From Phaeodactylibacter sp. (GTDB lineage Bacteria; Bacteroidota; Bacteroidia; Chitinophagales; Saprospiraceae): DNA of 47,847 nucleotides. Made by a program: the position numbers and the translations under genes. This document shows positions 34,628 through 43,633 of the stretch, in pieces. Below the pieces are notes generated by a model, which was given only the letters and a program-made list of their open reading frames with translations, was not told the origin of the DNA and searched no databases. Location: positions 1 through 47,847 of the forward strand of contig NZ_JALEGS010000075.1 of the NCBI RefSeq assembly GCF_022763345.1, given 5' to 3'. How positions within the stretch are numbered: the stretch's first letter is position 1; the number at the start of each line of letters is the position of its first letter.

Positions 34628-35809
34628 TTACTGTTGAAAGTGTATGATTTCTTTTAATTGCCCGATACGCTGCTCAGTGTAGGCCTGAAATTCTTTATGG
34701 CCGGTACCGCGGTAATCCTGATAGTGGCGTAGTGCAATACTTTTGTCTTTAAAGTACTGATCGGAAGCCCGGGCCAGGAAAAAATGCGTTTCCACAGGAG
34801 CACCGTAGGAAATAGCCGAGCGGTAGTGGTCAATAGCAGTCCGTAAGTCCCCTTGTTGTTCCGCAAGGTTGCCCAGGTCGTTGAAATAGAGCCCTATTTT
34901 GGGTGAAATCCCTTTGTCAATGGCTCGCTCGAAATGAGCCTGGCTCTGTTCGGGGTTGCCCAGTTTCCGGTGGACCAGCCCCAGGTAGTGGTGCGTATGC
35001 TCGGTGTCTTCTTCCCGGTCCACGATTGCCTGCAAATGTGCAAGCGAAAGCTCCAGGCTATCGAGGTGTAGATAGGCCACGCCGAGCATCATCTGGTAAT
35101 ACTCGCTGGTATCGCCTTGTGTCATGATCCCTTCAATTGTGGAGGCCACCAGGTCATGGTCCTTGCGCTTATGGTGCAGCCTGGCTTTTGCCTGCAGGAG
35201 GGGGATGTTCCTGGCATCCAATTGGATACCCTTCTCTACCATCTCTTCAGCATAGTTAAGCTCATCCATAGCCAGATAAATAGTGGACAGCCGGGTGATG
35301 ACTTCCAGATCCGTAGGGTTGCGGGTATGAGCCTGAATGAACTGTTGCAGGGCGTGCAGGGCATCCCCCTGATGCAAGGCAATATTCGCTGACTTTTTAT
35401 AGTAATAGCTGTTGGTGCTGTCTATTTGCGTAAGCTGGGTAAAGTAGGATTGTGCTTTTCTGTAGTTCCGCTCCCGCTCGTAGATACTGCCCAGAGCACT
35501 TAGAGCAGTGGTATGCAGGCTGTCTAATTTCAAAGCTTCACTGTAAAACAGTTTGGCATCCGGATAGCGGCCAAGCTGTGTGTGGCAATACCCGATCCGG
35601 AGCAGGTAGGGTATGTGCCCGGGCCGCTTGATATAGCAGGTGCTCAGTTGCTTTAGTGCTCCATCAAAGTCATAGGCAGCAATTCTACGTTCGGCTTCTG
35701 CAAAGTATGGCTCCAGCTTGAGGCTGTCCTCCACCTGTGCAGCACCAAAGAACGGGAATAGCAGGATAACTGAAAATACTAAAAGCCTCATGGTATACTT
35801 ATGCTTCAT
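34628..35809 (-). CDS. Secreted tetratricopeptide-repeat protein
   Basis: A 393-residue protein from the ATG at 35809 (a TTG three codons upstream is less likely), with a signal peptide (LLVFSVILLFPFFGAAQ). The body is a run of about nine tetratricopeptide repeats (for example PYLLRIGYCHTQLGRYPDAK, ALGSIYERERNYRKAQSYF, HTHHYLGLVHRKLGNPEQSQ). Such proteins act as scaffolds for protein contacts in the periplasm. It is the first gene of the BlaI/M56 operon and probably a partner or sensor component of that system; no enzyme motif is seen. Confidence 0.85.
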   Translation of the reverse strand: MKHKYTMRLLVFSVILLFPFFGAAQVEDSLKLEPYFAEAERRIAAYDFDGALKQLSTCYIKRPGHIPYLLRIGYCHTQLGRYPDAKLFYSEALKLDSLHTTALSALGSIYERERNYRKAQSYFTQLTQIDSTNSYYYKKSANIALHQGDALHALQQFIQAHTRNPTDLEVITRLSTIYLAMDELNYAEEMVEKGIQLDARNIPLLQAKARLHHKRKDHDLVASTIEGIMTQGDTSEYYQMMLGVAYLHLDSLELSLAHLQAIVDREEDTEHTHHYLGLVHRKLGNPEQSQAHFERAIDKGISPKIGLYFNDLGNLAEQQGDLRTAIDHYRSAISYGAPVETHFFLARASDQYFKDKSIALRHYQDYRGTGHKEFQAYTEQRIGQLKEIIHFQQ

Positions 35810-35819
35810 GATGTACAAA

Positions 35820-35874
35820 TTTATAACGTATTCTTTAGTTATAAAAGTTTTTAACTAATTTTTACGTTATAAAA
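35820..35874 (-). promoter_or_regulatory. Candidate BlaI operator upstream of the TPR-BlaI-M56 operon
   Basis: TTTATAAC (35820-35827) and GTTATAAA (35838-35845) are a perfect inverted repeat with a 10-base spacer. A third half-site, ACGTTATAA at 35864-35872, is inverted to TTATAACGT at 35821-35829. The cluster starts 11 bases before the TPR ATG, as expected for a repressor site. Confidence 0.5.
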
Positions 35875-36054
35875 CTAAATTTACCGTTGTAGATGCGCAG
35901 CGAATAGATTTTGGTGTGCGGTACATAAACTTTCCCGAAAAAAGAATTAATTTTAAGCTGGCAAACACTCGATAAACATAACACTTACCCCAGTTAGCGC
36001 GAGCCGCGCTGCTGAAAGAACGACCTGTTTACCTCATGAAAACCCTCCACTGCC

Positions 36055-37122
36055 ATGTTTATCTTGTTGCTATGTTTTCTTACTGCATTTGCCATGTCCT
36101 ATTTGGCTATTCCCTACATCATCAAAATTGCACGGGACCGCAATCTTTGTGAGGTGCCCGGCGAGCGTAGTTCACATACCATCAGCACTCCTGCTTTGGG
36201 GGGGATCGGAATTTTTTGCGGCACCATTTTTGCCGTATTAATGTGGACACCCTTCCAGAACTTTGCCAATCTGCAGTATGTTCTGTGCGCACTATTGCTG
36301 ATGTTTCTGGTGGGCTTAAAGGATGACCTGGCGCCAATTCTGCCGCAGACTAAATTTACAGCTCAGTTTTTTGCATCGCTGGTGGTCGTTCTACAGGGCG
36401 GCATTTACCTGGAGGGTTTTTACGGGCTGTTCGGGGTATATGACTTTGCCTACATCAATATATTCCGTGCCTTAACGGTCATCGTCTTCATGCTCATTAT
36501 CAACGGCTTCAACCTCATTGATGGCATCAACGGCTTGGCCGGCAGTATTGGAACGCTGGCAGCGGGTATTCTGGGGGGCTGGTTCTTCTGGGCAGGGCGC
36601 ATTGAGCTATCGGTGCTATCCTTCGCTTTGGTGGGGGCCTGCGTAGCCTTTCTTAAATTCAACTACACGCCTGCCAAAACGTTTATGGGAGACTCCGGCT
36701 CTCTGGTCATAGGTATGGTCTGTGCCATTTTGATCACCTCCTTCATAGACGTTAACCACCATTTGCCGGCAAACAGCCCGTACAAAATTGCAAACGGGCC
36801 AGTTTTCGCCATTAGCGTAGCTATTTTGCCAATCTTTGATACGGTGCGTGTTTTTCTGACCCGTATTGCCCGTGGGCAGTCTCCCTTTGCGCCCGATCGT
36901 CGCCATATTCACCATTTGCTCATTGATTTTGGCTTTAGCCACACCATGACCTCGGCTATTCTCACTGGTGTCAGTATTCTTTTTATTACCTTGGTGGTGG
37001 TGCTGGATGGCTTGTTGGGGCTTCATGCACTACTATTGTTAATCATCAGCCTGGCGAGTGCACTGACGTACTACCTACACTGGGCAGTAGGGCGCTACCG
37101 GGCAAAGAAAATGGCATTCTAG
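36055..37122 (+). CDS. WecA/TagO-like undecaprenyl-phosphate sugar-1-phosphate transferase
   Basis: A 355-residue polytopic membrane enzyme of the MraY/WecA family, moving a sugar-1-phosphate (often GlcNAc) from a UDP-sugar to undecaprenyl phosphate, the first step of many surface polysaccharides. Motifs include RSSHTISTPALGGIGIF, LVGLKDDLAPI (catalytic aspartates), NGFNLIDGINGLAGS, TFMGDSGSL and the family histidines RRHIHHLL. About ten hydrophobic segments are seen. It is not an MraY, since peptidoglycan genes are absent. It opens a region with polysaccharide genes on the opposite strand further on. A small stem, AGCGCG/CGCGCT at 35996-36010, lies in its leader. Confidence 0.88.
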   Translation: MFILLLCFLTAFAMSYLAIPYIIKIARDRNLCEVPGERSSHTISTPALGGIGIFCGTIFAVLMWTPFQNFANLQYVLCALLLMFLVGLKDDLAPILPQTKFTAQFFASLVVVLQGGIYLEGFYGLFGVYDFAYINIFRALTVIVFMLIINGFNLIDGINGLAGSIGTLAAGILGGWFFWAGRIELSVLSFALVGACVAFLKFNYTPAKTFMGDSGSLVIGMVCAILITSFIDVNHHLPANSPYKIANGPVFAISVAILPIFDTVRVFLTRIARGQSPFAPDRRHIHHLLIDFGFSHTMTSAILTGVSILFITLVVVLDGLLGLHALLLLIISLASALTYYLHWAVGRYRAKKMAF

Positions 37123-37126
37123 CTTC

Positions 37127-37489
37127 ATGCAAGCCGTATTTTGGGTGTTTCTGGGTGGTGGATTAGGTAGTTTAGCCCGCTTTGGCATTGCCCGGGCGCT
37201 GCATTTCTGGAATCCCGGCTTCCCTTATGCCACACTGATGGCGAACGTAGTTAGTTGTATCCTGCTTGGTTACCTGATGGGGCAAACCCTGCACGGGCGT
37301 ATCAGTCAGGAAGGGCAATGGCTGCTTATGACGGGTTTCTGTGGCGGCTTTAGCACCTTCAGTACTTTTTCCGGGGAATCCTTTAGCTTGCTACAAAGCG
37401 GGCAGTATGGTTATGCACTGTTAAATCTTGGAGGGAGCCTCATCCTTGGGCTGATTTGTATATATTTGGGGCTACGCCTTAGTGGATAA
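37127..37489 (+). CDS. crcB: Fluoride channel CrcB/FluC
   Basis: A 120-residue four-helix membrane protein exporting fluoride as a dual-topology dimer. The typical motifs are present: GGGLGSLARFGIAR, ATLMANVVSCILLGYLMG (the N in the pore) and GFCGGFSTFSTFSGE. The length is normal. The ATG is four bases after the stop of the transferase gene. No fluoride riboswitch is apparent between them; with only four bases there is no room for one. Confidence 0.93.
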   Translation: MQAVFWVFLGGGLGSLARFGIARALHFWNPGFPYATLMANVVSCILLGYLMGQTLHGRISQEGQWLLMTGFCGGFSTFSTFSGESFSLLQSGQYGYALLNLGGSLILGLICIYLGLRLSG

Positions 37490-37509
37490 CCAAATTGCAG
37501 CACAACCCT

Positions 37510-38448
37510 ATGGAGCTTACCCACGAAATCCTGGAACGCCTTGAACAGCTGGAGGATAAATATTCTGTCATGGGGCAGGATATCCTTTCTTATCTGGACG
37601 GCTTACTGTACGCCGATTACCTCACTTACTGGGATTACATTCACCTCGACACCCTGTTGAGCCTACAAACGCCGGAGACGCCTTTTCCAGACGAGAAGAT
37701 TTTCATTCTTTATCATCAAATTACGGAGCTTTACTTCAAACTCAGCCTGCTTGCTATCGAGCAACTGCTTGATGCGGAAGCGCCGGGGCTTGATCTCTTC
37801 AAACGGCAGGTCACCCGCGTCAACCGCTACTTCGACAGCCTGGTCAGCTCCTTTGATATTATGGTAGAAGGCATGGACCGGGACGAATTTCTTAAATTCC
37901 GGATGAGCCTGCTTCCCGCGAGCGGCTTTCAGTCGGCGCAGTACCGGAAGATTGAGTTGATGAGTACGGATATGTACCGCCTGGTGCACGGCAGCAAACG
38001 GGAAGAAGTAGCCCCGGACAGCCCGGTAGAGGAATTGTACCAAAGGTTATACTGGAAATCGGGTGCCACCGAACTGGCGACCGGTAAGAAAACCCTCACC
38101 CTGAAGCAATTTGAGCAAAAGTATGCAGAGGAATTTCAGGACCTGGGCAGGGAAATGCGCTACCGCAATCTTTGGCAGGCCTACCTGCGCCTACCGGAGG
38201 CTGACCGTCAAGACGAAGAACTGAAGCAACTGATGCGCCATTACGATTTCAATATCGAGGTGCGCTGGCCGCTTTCTCATCTGCGCAGTGCGGTACGGTA
38301 CCTGGATGCTAAACCACAGGTGATAGAAGCCACCGGCGGGACGAACTGGCAGGACTATCTGCCGCCCCGCAAGCAGCGCATCATTTTCTTTCCTGACTTG
38401 TGGACGGATGAGGAACTGGACAACTGGGGCAAGAGTATCCGCTTTTAA
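37510..38448 (+). CDS. Tryptophan 2,3-dioxygenase family heme enzyme
   Basis: A 312-residue protein from the ATG at 37510 (a TTG at 37495 would add five residues). It matches the tryptophan 2,3-dioxygenase family: LTYWDYIHLDTLLSLQ, FILYHQITELYFKLSL with the active-site histidine, PASGFQSAQYRKIEL with the substrate-binding arginine, WPLSHLRSAVRYL with the heme histidine, and ATGGTNWQDYLPP with the threonine of the substrate loop. The usual GTGGSSG is replaced by ATGGTNW. The reaction would open the indole ring to N-formylkynurenine. No other kynurenine-pathway gene is near, so another indole substrate is possible. The TAA stop overlaps that of the convergent ligase gene. Confidence 0.82.
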   Translation: MELTHEILERLEQLEDKYSVMGQDILSYLDGLLYADYLTYWDYIHLDTLLSLQTPETPFPDEKIFILYHQITELYFKLSLLAIEQLLDAEAPGLDLFKRQVTRVNRYFDSLVSSFDIMVEGMDRDEFLKFRMSLLPASGFQSAQYRKIELMSTDMYRLVHGSKREEVAPDSPVEELYQRLYWKSGATELATGKKTLTLKQFEQKYAEEFQDLGREMRYRNLWQAYLRLPEADRQDEELKQLMRHYDFNIEVRWPLSHLRSAVRYLDAKPQVIEATGGTNWQDYLPPRKQRIIFFPDLWTDEELDNWGKSIRF

Positions 38449-39935
38449 ACACCTTGCTCTTCCTGTAAACGGCGGCGGTACTTAAGGTCAAGGTTGACTA
38501 AAATAGCTAGGGACATAAAGAAAAACGGCCCTACCTTATCGGTCTCAATCAAATCATTGATGAGTTGCATCACAGATATGATGATAATGCACAGCATCGC
38601 CATCATGGCAATCTGCTTGTCCCGTTTGGTGCGGGCATTGGCGTATATGACTTCGCCCCGGACCAGTGCATAGAAAATCAATATCAGAAAGAGGAGTAAC
38701 CCCGGTATGCCCTGTTCCACGAGGGTCATCAGGTAGTAATTGTGAATGCCGGATCGTTCCGGGTTGTCACTGACATAAGTTGTGAAACTCGTGACGGTAT
38801 AAGACTTATAGAAAAAGTAAAAGTTGCCCGGCCCAAACCCGAACAAGGGCTCCGCAGCGGACATATTAAAGCCTGCAACCCACCGGTAGAGGCGTTCCAT
38901 CGTTGAGATATCTTCCAGTTCGTAGGTGGCTTGTATCAGGTTGTTGAAATCCTTATGAGTCACGGTCGTTTCATAGTTGGGCGCATAGTCAAGATAGCGG
39001 TTATTGTTGATCATATAAACCAGCCCGGCGATACTACCAGCTACGGCCAGAGCCAGCGCCCACTTCGTCAAGCGCCAACGCAGCACATAGTAGGCGCCGA
39101 TCGCTGCCACAACGGCTACGTAAGCCGCCCGGGTGTAGGACAGCTGTATCGCGATCAAAAGGACCGGCAGGCTTAGGGTAATCGCCCAGCGGGCCAGACT
39201 GCCTTTAGGGTACCATTGCCGCATGAACCACACAAACGGGGTAAATAGTACGATGATGGCCGCGTAGGAAACATGGTTGCGGTAAAAAGGGGTAAGCACC
39301 CAGTGGATTTCCGCAAAAGTGAAGCCCTGAGTGGCATGGCGTGCTGTAACGATCAGGATGGTAACGATCAGGGGGATAAAAACCGACCAGAAAAAGCGTT
39401 TGAGGTCTCGTTCTGTTTTCAGCATCCGTATCGCCAGGAAGTAGAATGGGGCAATATACCAAAGCTTCCCTGCCAGAAACTTAAAGGATACGACTGGCTG
39501 ATGGGACAAAAAAGCACTGATGGCAATCCATCCGATATGAAGGCTGAGCAACAACGAAATCGGATGAATTAAGGGGCCCTTGTCCAGCTTAGGCCCTCTC
39601 TGTATTAACAGCAGCAAGCTGACCAGCATCAAGCCAATCATCAGGGGCTCTGTGGGAAGGTCCAGTCCCAACCCATTGGGCAATTGCAGTTCGGTGGAAA
39701 GCGGGATGCAGATAAGCAGCAGGGTGAATACCGCCCGCACATCTACTATTGTAAGGTAAGCAATGAGGCATACCGCAGGGATAGCCGCCAGGAAGTACCA
39801 GGAGCCGGCTATACCCGTAAAGAGCGAAAGCAGGATCAGGGCAGCGTAGGCCAGGAAAAACCGTTGTGGTTGTCCCTGCTGTGCCCACCAATGGCGGATT
39901 CGGTCTGAGATGCTATGTACTCCTTTTGCTTTCAA
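38445..39935 (-). CDS. O-antigen ligase family membrane protein
   Basis: A 496-residue polytopic protein with about eleven hydrophobic segments and a large periplasmic loop. The loop includes GFGPGNFYFFYKSY and NPERSGIHNYYLMTLVEQGIPGLLLF, the typical Wzy_C/O-antigen ligase pattern (HNxxL and ExGxxG). Members join polysaccharide to lipid A core or polymerise repeat units. The start is the TTG at 39935, directly after the TGA of the upstream gene. No in-frame ATG exists before about residue 98, so the TTG start is the only plausible one. Confidence 0.85.
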   Translation of the reverse strand: MKAKGVHSISDRIRHWWAQQGQPQRFFLAYAALILLSLFTGIAGSWYFLAAIPAVCLIAYLTIVDVRAVFTLLLICIPLSTELQLPNGLGLDLPTEPLMIGLMLVSLLLLIQRGPKLDKGPLIHPISLLLSLHIGWIAISAFLSHQPVVSFKFLAGKLWYIAPFYFLAIRMLKTERDLKRFFWSVFIPLIVTILIVTARHATQGFTFAEIHWVLTPFYRNHVSYAAIIVLFTPFVWFMRQWYPKGSLARWAITLSLPVLLIAIQLSYTRAAYVAVVAAIGAYYVLRWRLTKWALALAVAGSIAGLVYMINNNRYLDYAPNYETTVTHKDFNNLIQATYELEDISTMERLYRWVAGFNMSAAEPLFGFGPGNFYFFYKSYTVTSFTTYVSDNPERSGIHNYYLMTLVEQGIPGLLLFLILIFYALVRGEVIYANARTKRDKQIAMMAMLCIIIISVMQLINDLIETDKVGPFFFMSLAILVNLDLKYRRRLQEEQGV

Positions 39936-41039
39936 TCAGGATCCTTTGTAAACAGATTTCCAGTCGACATCCTGATAGGTGTCCAGGATCAATACCCCAA
40001 TGACGGAGAAAAGAAAGGCAATAGCTACTGCGCCAATCACGATGAAACTCCGTTTGGGGCGGGATTTTATAAGCGGCACTTCTGCTTCTTCCACCACCAC
40101 AATGGATGGTATATCAGAATTATAAACAGACAGGGTCTGCTTCAGACGCTCCTTATCTTCACTCAAGGTAGCATTCGCTTCCAGGTATTGGCGATTGAGG
40201 GTACCCACTTCAGCCATACCATCATTGAAACGCTCCATACGCTGAGAAACATTGGCATAAGCCCCTTCGAGGCCCCTGACCGAAGCCCGCAGCTGTAGGA
40301 TGGTGTCTCGGGGTACGCCCTGCGTTTCCTCAAGAGCTTTGAGGCGGGCCTGGCTTTGCACGAGCTTTGCTTCCGCTTCTGATACCTGACTGGTCAGGGC
40401 TTCAGATTGCCCATCGATGTTATAGATTCCGTAGCGGCGGCGTTTAGCGATCAGGCTGTCACTTAAGGCTTTTAGCTGAGCTTCTTTGCTCTCAATATTA
40501 CTTTGATAGGAGTTTATAGTCCGTAGCTGCCCTTCCCGGATGAGTTGCCGGGCCATTTCGCCGATTTTGCGGCGGGCGGTATTGGCCATAGCAGCGGCCA
40601 TGGTGCGGTCTTTGTCCTCCACACTCAGCTCAATGGCATCCCGCTTGGTCTTTTCTACCTCATAGAGCCTGGCAAATTTATCTCTTACCTTAAATTCCGC
40701 CTTAGGCTGGTCCGGGTTAATTTTATAATGCTGATAGAGCTGGAACGTATCCACCAGGAAGTTGAGTAGCATGCCAGACTGAGCTATAGTAAGCAAGCGG
40801 TCGATGTCATTTTCATTACCATAATAGGCCGTCCGGGTTTGCCCATCGCCAAAGAGGGCATCAGGCTTGGCCTGGTCCGGGCTGACGGCGAGAAATACCG
40901 TCTTGCCTTTGTAGTAATTGGGCAGGAACAGGCTGATCGCTACGGCCCCTATACCTGTCAATGCACAAACGGTGATGATCTGCTTCTTCCAGCGAAAGAG
41001 CGTCCGAATGATATCTAAAAGGTTGTCTTTCTGTTCCAT
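39936..41039 (-). CDS. Wzz-like chain-length determinant protein
   Basis: A 367-residue protein from the ATG at 41039 (the frame is open ten codons further up). It has two membrane helices, IITVCALTGIGAVAISLFL near the N-terminus and FIVIGAVAIAFLFSVIGVLIL near the C-terminus. Between them lies a long periplasmic coiled-coil region (NSYQSNIESKEAQLKALSDS, then EAKLVQSQARLKALEE), with the SRPKRSFIVIG element before the second helix. This is the PCP/Wzz layout controlling polymer length. No cytoplasmic tyrosine kinase domain is present. Stop and following TTG start are directly adjacent. Confidence 0.85.
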   Translation of the reverse strand: MEQKDNLLDIIRTLFRWKKQIITVCALTGIGAVAISLFLPNYYKGKTVFLAVSPDQAKPDALFGDGQTRTAYYGNENDIDRLLTIAQSGMLLNFLVDTFQLYQHYKINPDQPKAEFKVRDKFARLYEVEKTKRDAIELSVEDKDRTMAAAMANTARRKIGEMARQLIREGQLRTINSYQSNIESKEAQLKALSDSLIAKRRRYGIYNIDGQSEALTSQVSEAEAKLVQSQARLKALEETQGVPRDTILQLRASVRGLEGAYANVSQRMERFNDGMAEVGTLNRQYLEANATLSEDKERLKQTLSVYNSDIPSIVVVEEAEVPLIKSRPKRSFIVIGAVAIAFLFSVIGVLILDTYQDVDWKSVYKGS

Positions 41040-41092
41040 GTATGTGTACTGGTCAAAAATTTTGTGCAAAAGTACTTCCTTTAGCTTGAATT

Positions 41093-42019
41093 TTAAGGCT
41101 TTGCTAAAGTTGGATGCACGAAAACAATATTATCAGAATCTATGCCCTGCTCCATATACCAGTTTTCAATATCTGGCAGGGGTAGCAAGCTGCCGTCTTG
41201 CTGAATAGCATGGGGCGTATATCCTGCCTTCAACAGGTCGCGTGCGGCTTCCCGATGTGGGGTATTGCCCCGTTCCGGATTGAGGTACTCCATCACAATC
41301 GGCACAGGGTGTTTATGCAAAAATGGCAGTGCGCCCTCAATGACAGCCGCTTCTCCGCCTTCCACATCAATTTTGATCAGGTTTGGGGTCATGGCCGTTT
41401 CTTCTAAAAAACGGCTGAGCTGCACACCTCTGACTTCTTTACGCTTTGGCTGATTGCCTTCAAACCAGTCCTGCCCCTCAAATTGCTTCACGTCCGTAGA
41501 GTTATACTCTGAATGCAAGGGGTCAAATTCGAAAAAAGTAACCGCCTGCCCATCAGCATTAACGGCTGCATGTACTGCCAGACAGTTGGGAAGGGGCTTA
41601 AGGTTGGTAGAAAGGCAGGAAAAGGTGTCCTCAGCCGCTTCAAAAGCGAATACTTTACCGCCTTTTCCTACAAGCGTAGCCGCAAGCAGAGAAAAGTAGC
41701 CAAAGTGCGCTCCAATATCCATGAATACATCGCCAGGTTCCAGTTGCTGAATCATGAACCGGGCCAGTCGAATCTCTGAGCTATGGGTTTTTCCGCCAAC
41801 GAGATAAAGGTCCGTGCCGGCGGGAAGGACTACCTGCATCCGTTCACCAAAAAACGTCTGTATTGTTTTTAGTTTGCCCTTGCGTTGATAACGATACAGC
41901 GTTTCTCGGAACCCAATAGCATAAAGGTATCGTGCGGGGGTAGCCTGCAGGCGTTGCCATTTAGACCCCTCCGCGAAATGCTCGACCTCTTTCAGGGCTT
42001 TTAACAGTTGTTGCTTCAT
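41093..42019 (-). CDS. FkbM family methyltransferase
   Basis: A 308-residue protein from the ATG at 42019 (the frame is open another 30 codons upstream). The S-adenosylmethionine-binding motif is DVFMDIGAHFGYFSLLAA, with FAFEAAEDTFSCLSTNL as motif II. LIKIDVEGGEAAVIEGA, typical of FkbM, follows. It probably O-methylates a sugar of the polysaccharide made by the cluster. The 149-base gap to the flippase gene upstream contains no other gene. Confidence 0.88.
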   Translation of the reverse strand: MKQQLLKALKEVEHFAEGSKWQRLQATPARYLYAIGFRETLYRYQRKGKLKTIQTFFGERMQVVLPAGTDLYLVGGKTHSSEIRLARFMIQQLEPGDVFMDIGAHFGYFSLLAATLVGKGGKVFAFEAAEDTFSCLSTNLKPLPNCLAVHAAVNADGQAVTFFEFDPLHSEYNSTDVKQFEGQDWFEGNQPKRKEVRGVQLSRFLEETAMTPNLIKIDVEGGEAAVIEGALPFLHKHPVPIVMEYLNPERGNTPHREAARDLLKAGYTPHAIQQDGSLLPLPDIENWYMEQGIDSDNIVFVHPTLAKP

Positions 42020-42168
42020 GGATGTGACAAAAACTTGAAGAGGCGAAGGTACAAACTTCGGCCTATTGTCTGTGTACCAGTATTCGCTGGCTTCCAACCA
42101 GCTGTCCACAATGAGTGGCGGTTAGGAAATACACGCCTTGTGGTAAATGTGCTACCTGAAGACTGGAA

Positions 42169-43614
42169 CTAAGCTGTGTTTTTGCGGTCAAAGTCAATAA
42201 TCGGATTGCTTTGCCATACAAATGACAGTGCGAGCACTCCACCTATACCTAAAATTGCGAGAAACGACCAATACCAATCGAAAGGAGCCCAGTAATTTAG
42301 GCTTTGCGCAGCCGCCAGCAGCAGGAGAAGTGAGCCCGCCAGTTGCCCCCAGGTTGTGAGTGGGACCCTGAGCTGCAACTGCCGGGAAGCCACCCATAGC
42401 TCACCTGCAATAATAAACACCTGTGTAGCCAGGGTCGCAATGGCAGCGCCCTCTGCCTTAAGGCTGGGAATGAGCCAAAGGTTCAGGGTCAGGTTAATGC
42501 CCAGTCCGATACCGAATACATAGTTCAGTTGCCGGGTATGGTTGCTGGCAACGAGCAGGGTGCCAAAGACATACGTCCCTGACACGGCCAGGTAGCTTGC
42601 ACAGAGGAACACAAGAATGCGGCCGGAATAAGCCGAGCCACTATCATACAGCAGCTCCATGATCTCGGTATGGTAGGCCCCTGCGCCCACCAGTAAAATG
42701 AGGCCGCTGAGTGTGATGAGCTTGAAGCTAAAATAAGCCAGCGGTGCTACCGAAGTTTGCTCCTTTAGCATGCGCGAGAATAGAGGCAAAAGTAAGCCGG
42801 CAAAAAGAAAGCCTACCATGTTTGCGGCTTCGTAAAGCCGGTAGGCCGAAGCATATAATCCAGCTTCCGTTGCTCCGTCCGGCAACAACTGCTCAATCAT
42901 TAGGCCGTCCAGGCGGTAATAAGCTGACATAAGGAAAATACTCAGGGCATAAGGGGCACTTTCCCGAAGCAGGTAGCGCAAAAATACCGGGTTGATGCGT
43001 AAGCGGAAGCGGGGGAGTCTGCGCGCGACAATACCCATGGCGATCAGTGCCGTCATGCTGAGCGATGCGGTTTGTGCCCAGACAAACCATTCTATCCGAA
43101 AAGGCCCTGGCACCAGGTTGCCCCAAAGCAGCATACTGCAAATCAAGATGAGCAACAACCGATCGGTAACCGAAAGGAGGCTGTCCAGCCGGTAGCGCCC
43201 CAGCCCGGATACATTCGAGCGGAGGTACAGTACGAGCGAAAACAGGATTTGATTCAATGCGATAAAAAGCAGGAGGCTAAAGTGCGGCAGGGTATAGCCC
43301 GCCCACCAGCCTATGCCTAACACAAGGGCCAAATAGAGGATCGATAGGAGCCCTTTTAACACGATCAGGTTTGGAAAGTACTTGACCAGCAAGTGCCTGT
43401 GCTGCGCAATATTCCGGTTGTTGTAGTTCTGTATCCCGAAGTCGTTGACGATCTGGAACAGGAACGTGAAGTTGAAGAGGGCGAAGTACAACCCGTACTC
43501 GCTTTCCGATACGGTATTCTGCACCGTCCGGTCGATGCCAAACAGGTAGAACGGCTTGATCAGCAGGTTGGCCGTCAACAGGAAAACGATATTGAGGAGG
43601 AACTCACGCTTCAT
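42169..43614 (-). CDS. Polysaccharide flippase (Wzx/MATE-like)
   Basis: A 481-residue membrane protein with about fourteen hydrophobic segments of the oligosaccharide flippase (polysaccharide_synt) family. Landmarks include GLYFALFNFTFLFQIVNDFGIQNYNNRNIAQ near the N-terminus, a region with SAYYRLDGLMIEQLLPDGATEAGLYASAYRLYEAANM, and VFGIGLGINLTLNLWLIP. It moves lipid-linked repeat units across the inner membrane. It starts 19 bases after the permease gene, and may be co-transcribed with it and the genes that follow. Confidence 0.88.
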   Translation of the reverse strand: MKREFLLNIVFLLTANLLIKPFYLFGIDRTVQNTVSESEYGLYFALFNFTFLFQIVNDFGIQNYNNRNIAQHRHLLVKYFPNLIVLKGLLSILYLALVLGIGWWAGYTLPHFSLLLFIALNQILFSLVLYLRSNVSGLGRYRLDSLLSVTDRLLLILICSMLLWGNLVPGPFRIEWFVWAQTASLSMTALIAMGIVARRLPRFRLRINPVFLRYLLRESAPYALSIFLMSAYYRLDGLMIEQLLPDGATEAGLYASAYRLYEAANMVGFLFAGLLLPLFSRMLKEQTSVAPLAYFSFKLITLSGLILLVGAGAYHTEIMELLYDSGSAYSGRILVFLCASYLAVSGTYVFGTLLVASNHTRQLNYVFGIGLGINLTLNLWLIPSLKAEGAAIATLATQVFIIAGELWVASRQLQLRVPLTTWGQLAGSLLLLLAAAQSLNYWAPFDWYWSFLAILGIGGVLALSFVWQSNPIIDFDRKNTA

Positions 43615-43633
43615 GGGCGCAAGGTAAGGCCTT

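Noticed and set aside
37123..37126. Fluoride riboswitch before crcB
   Set aside because: Only four bases separate the genes, and no conserved riboswitch core was seen upstream of the operon.
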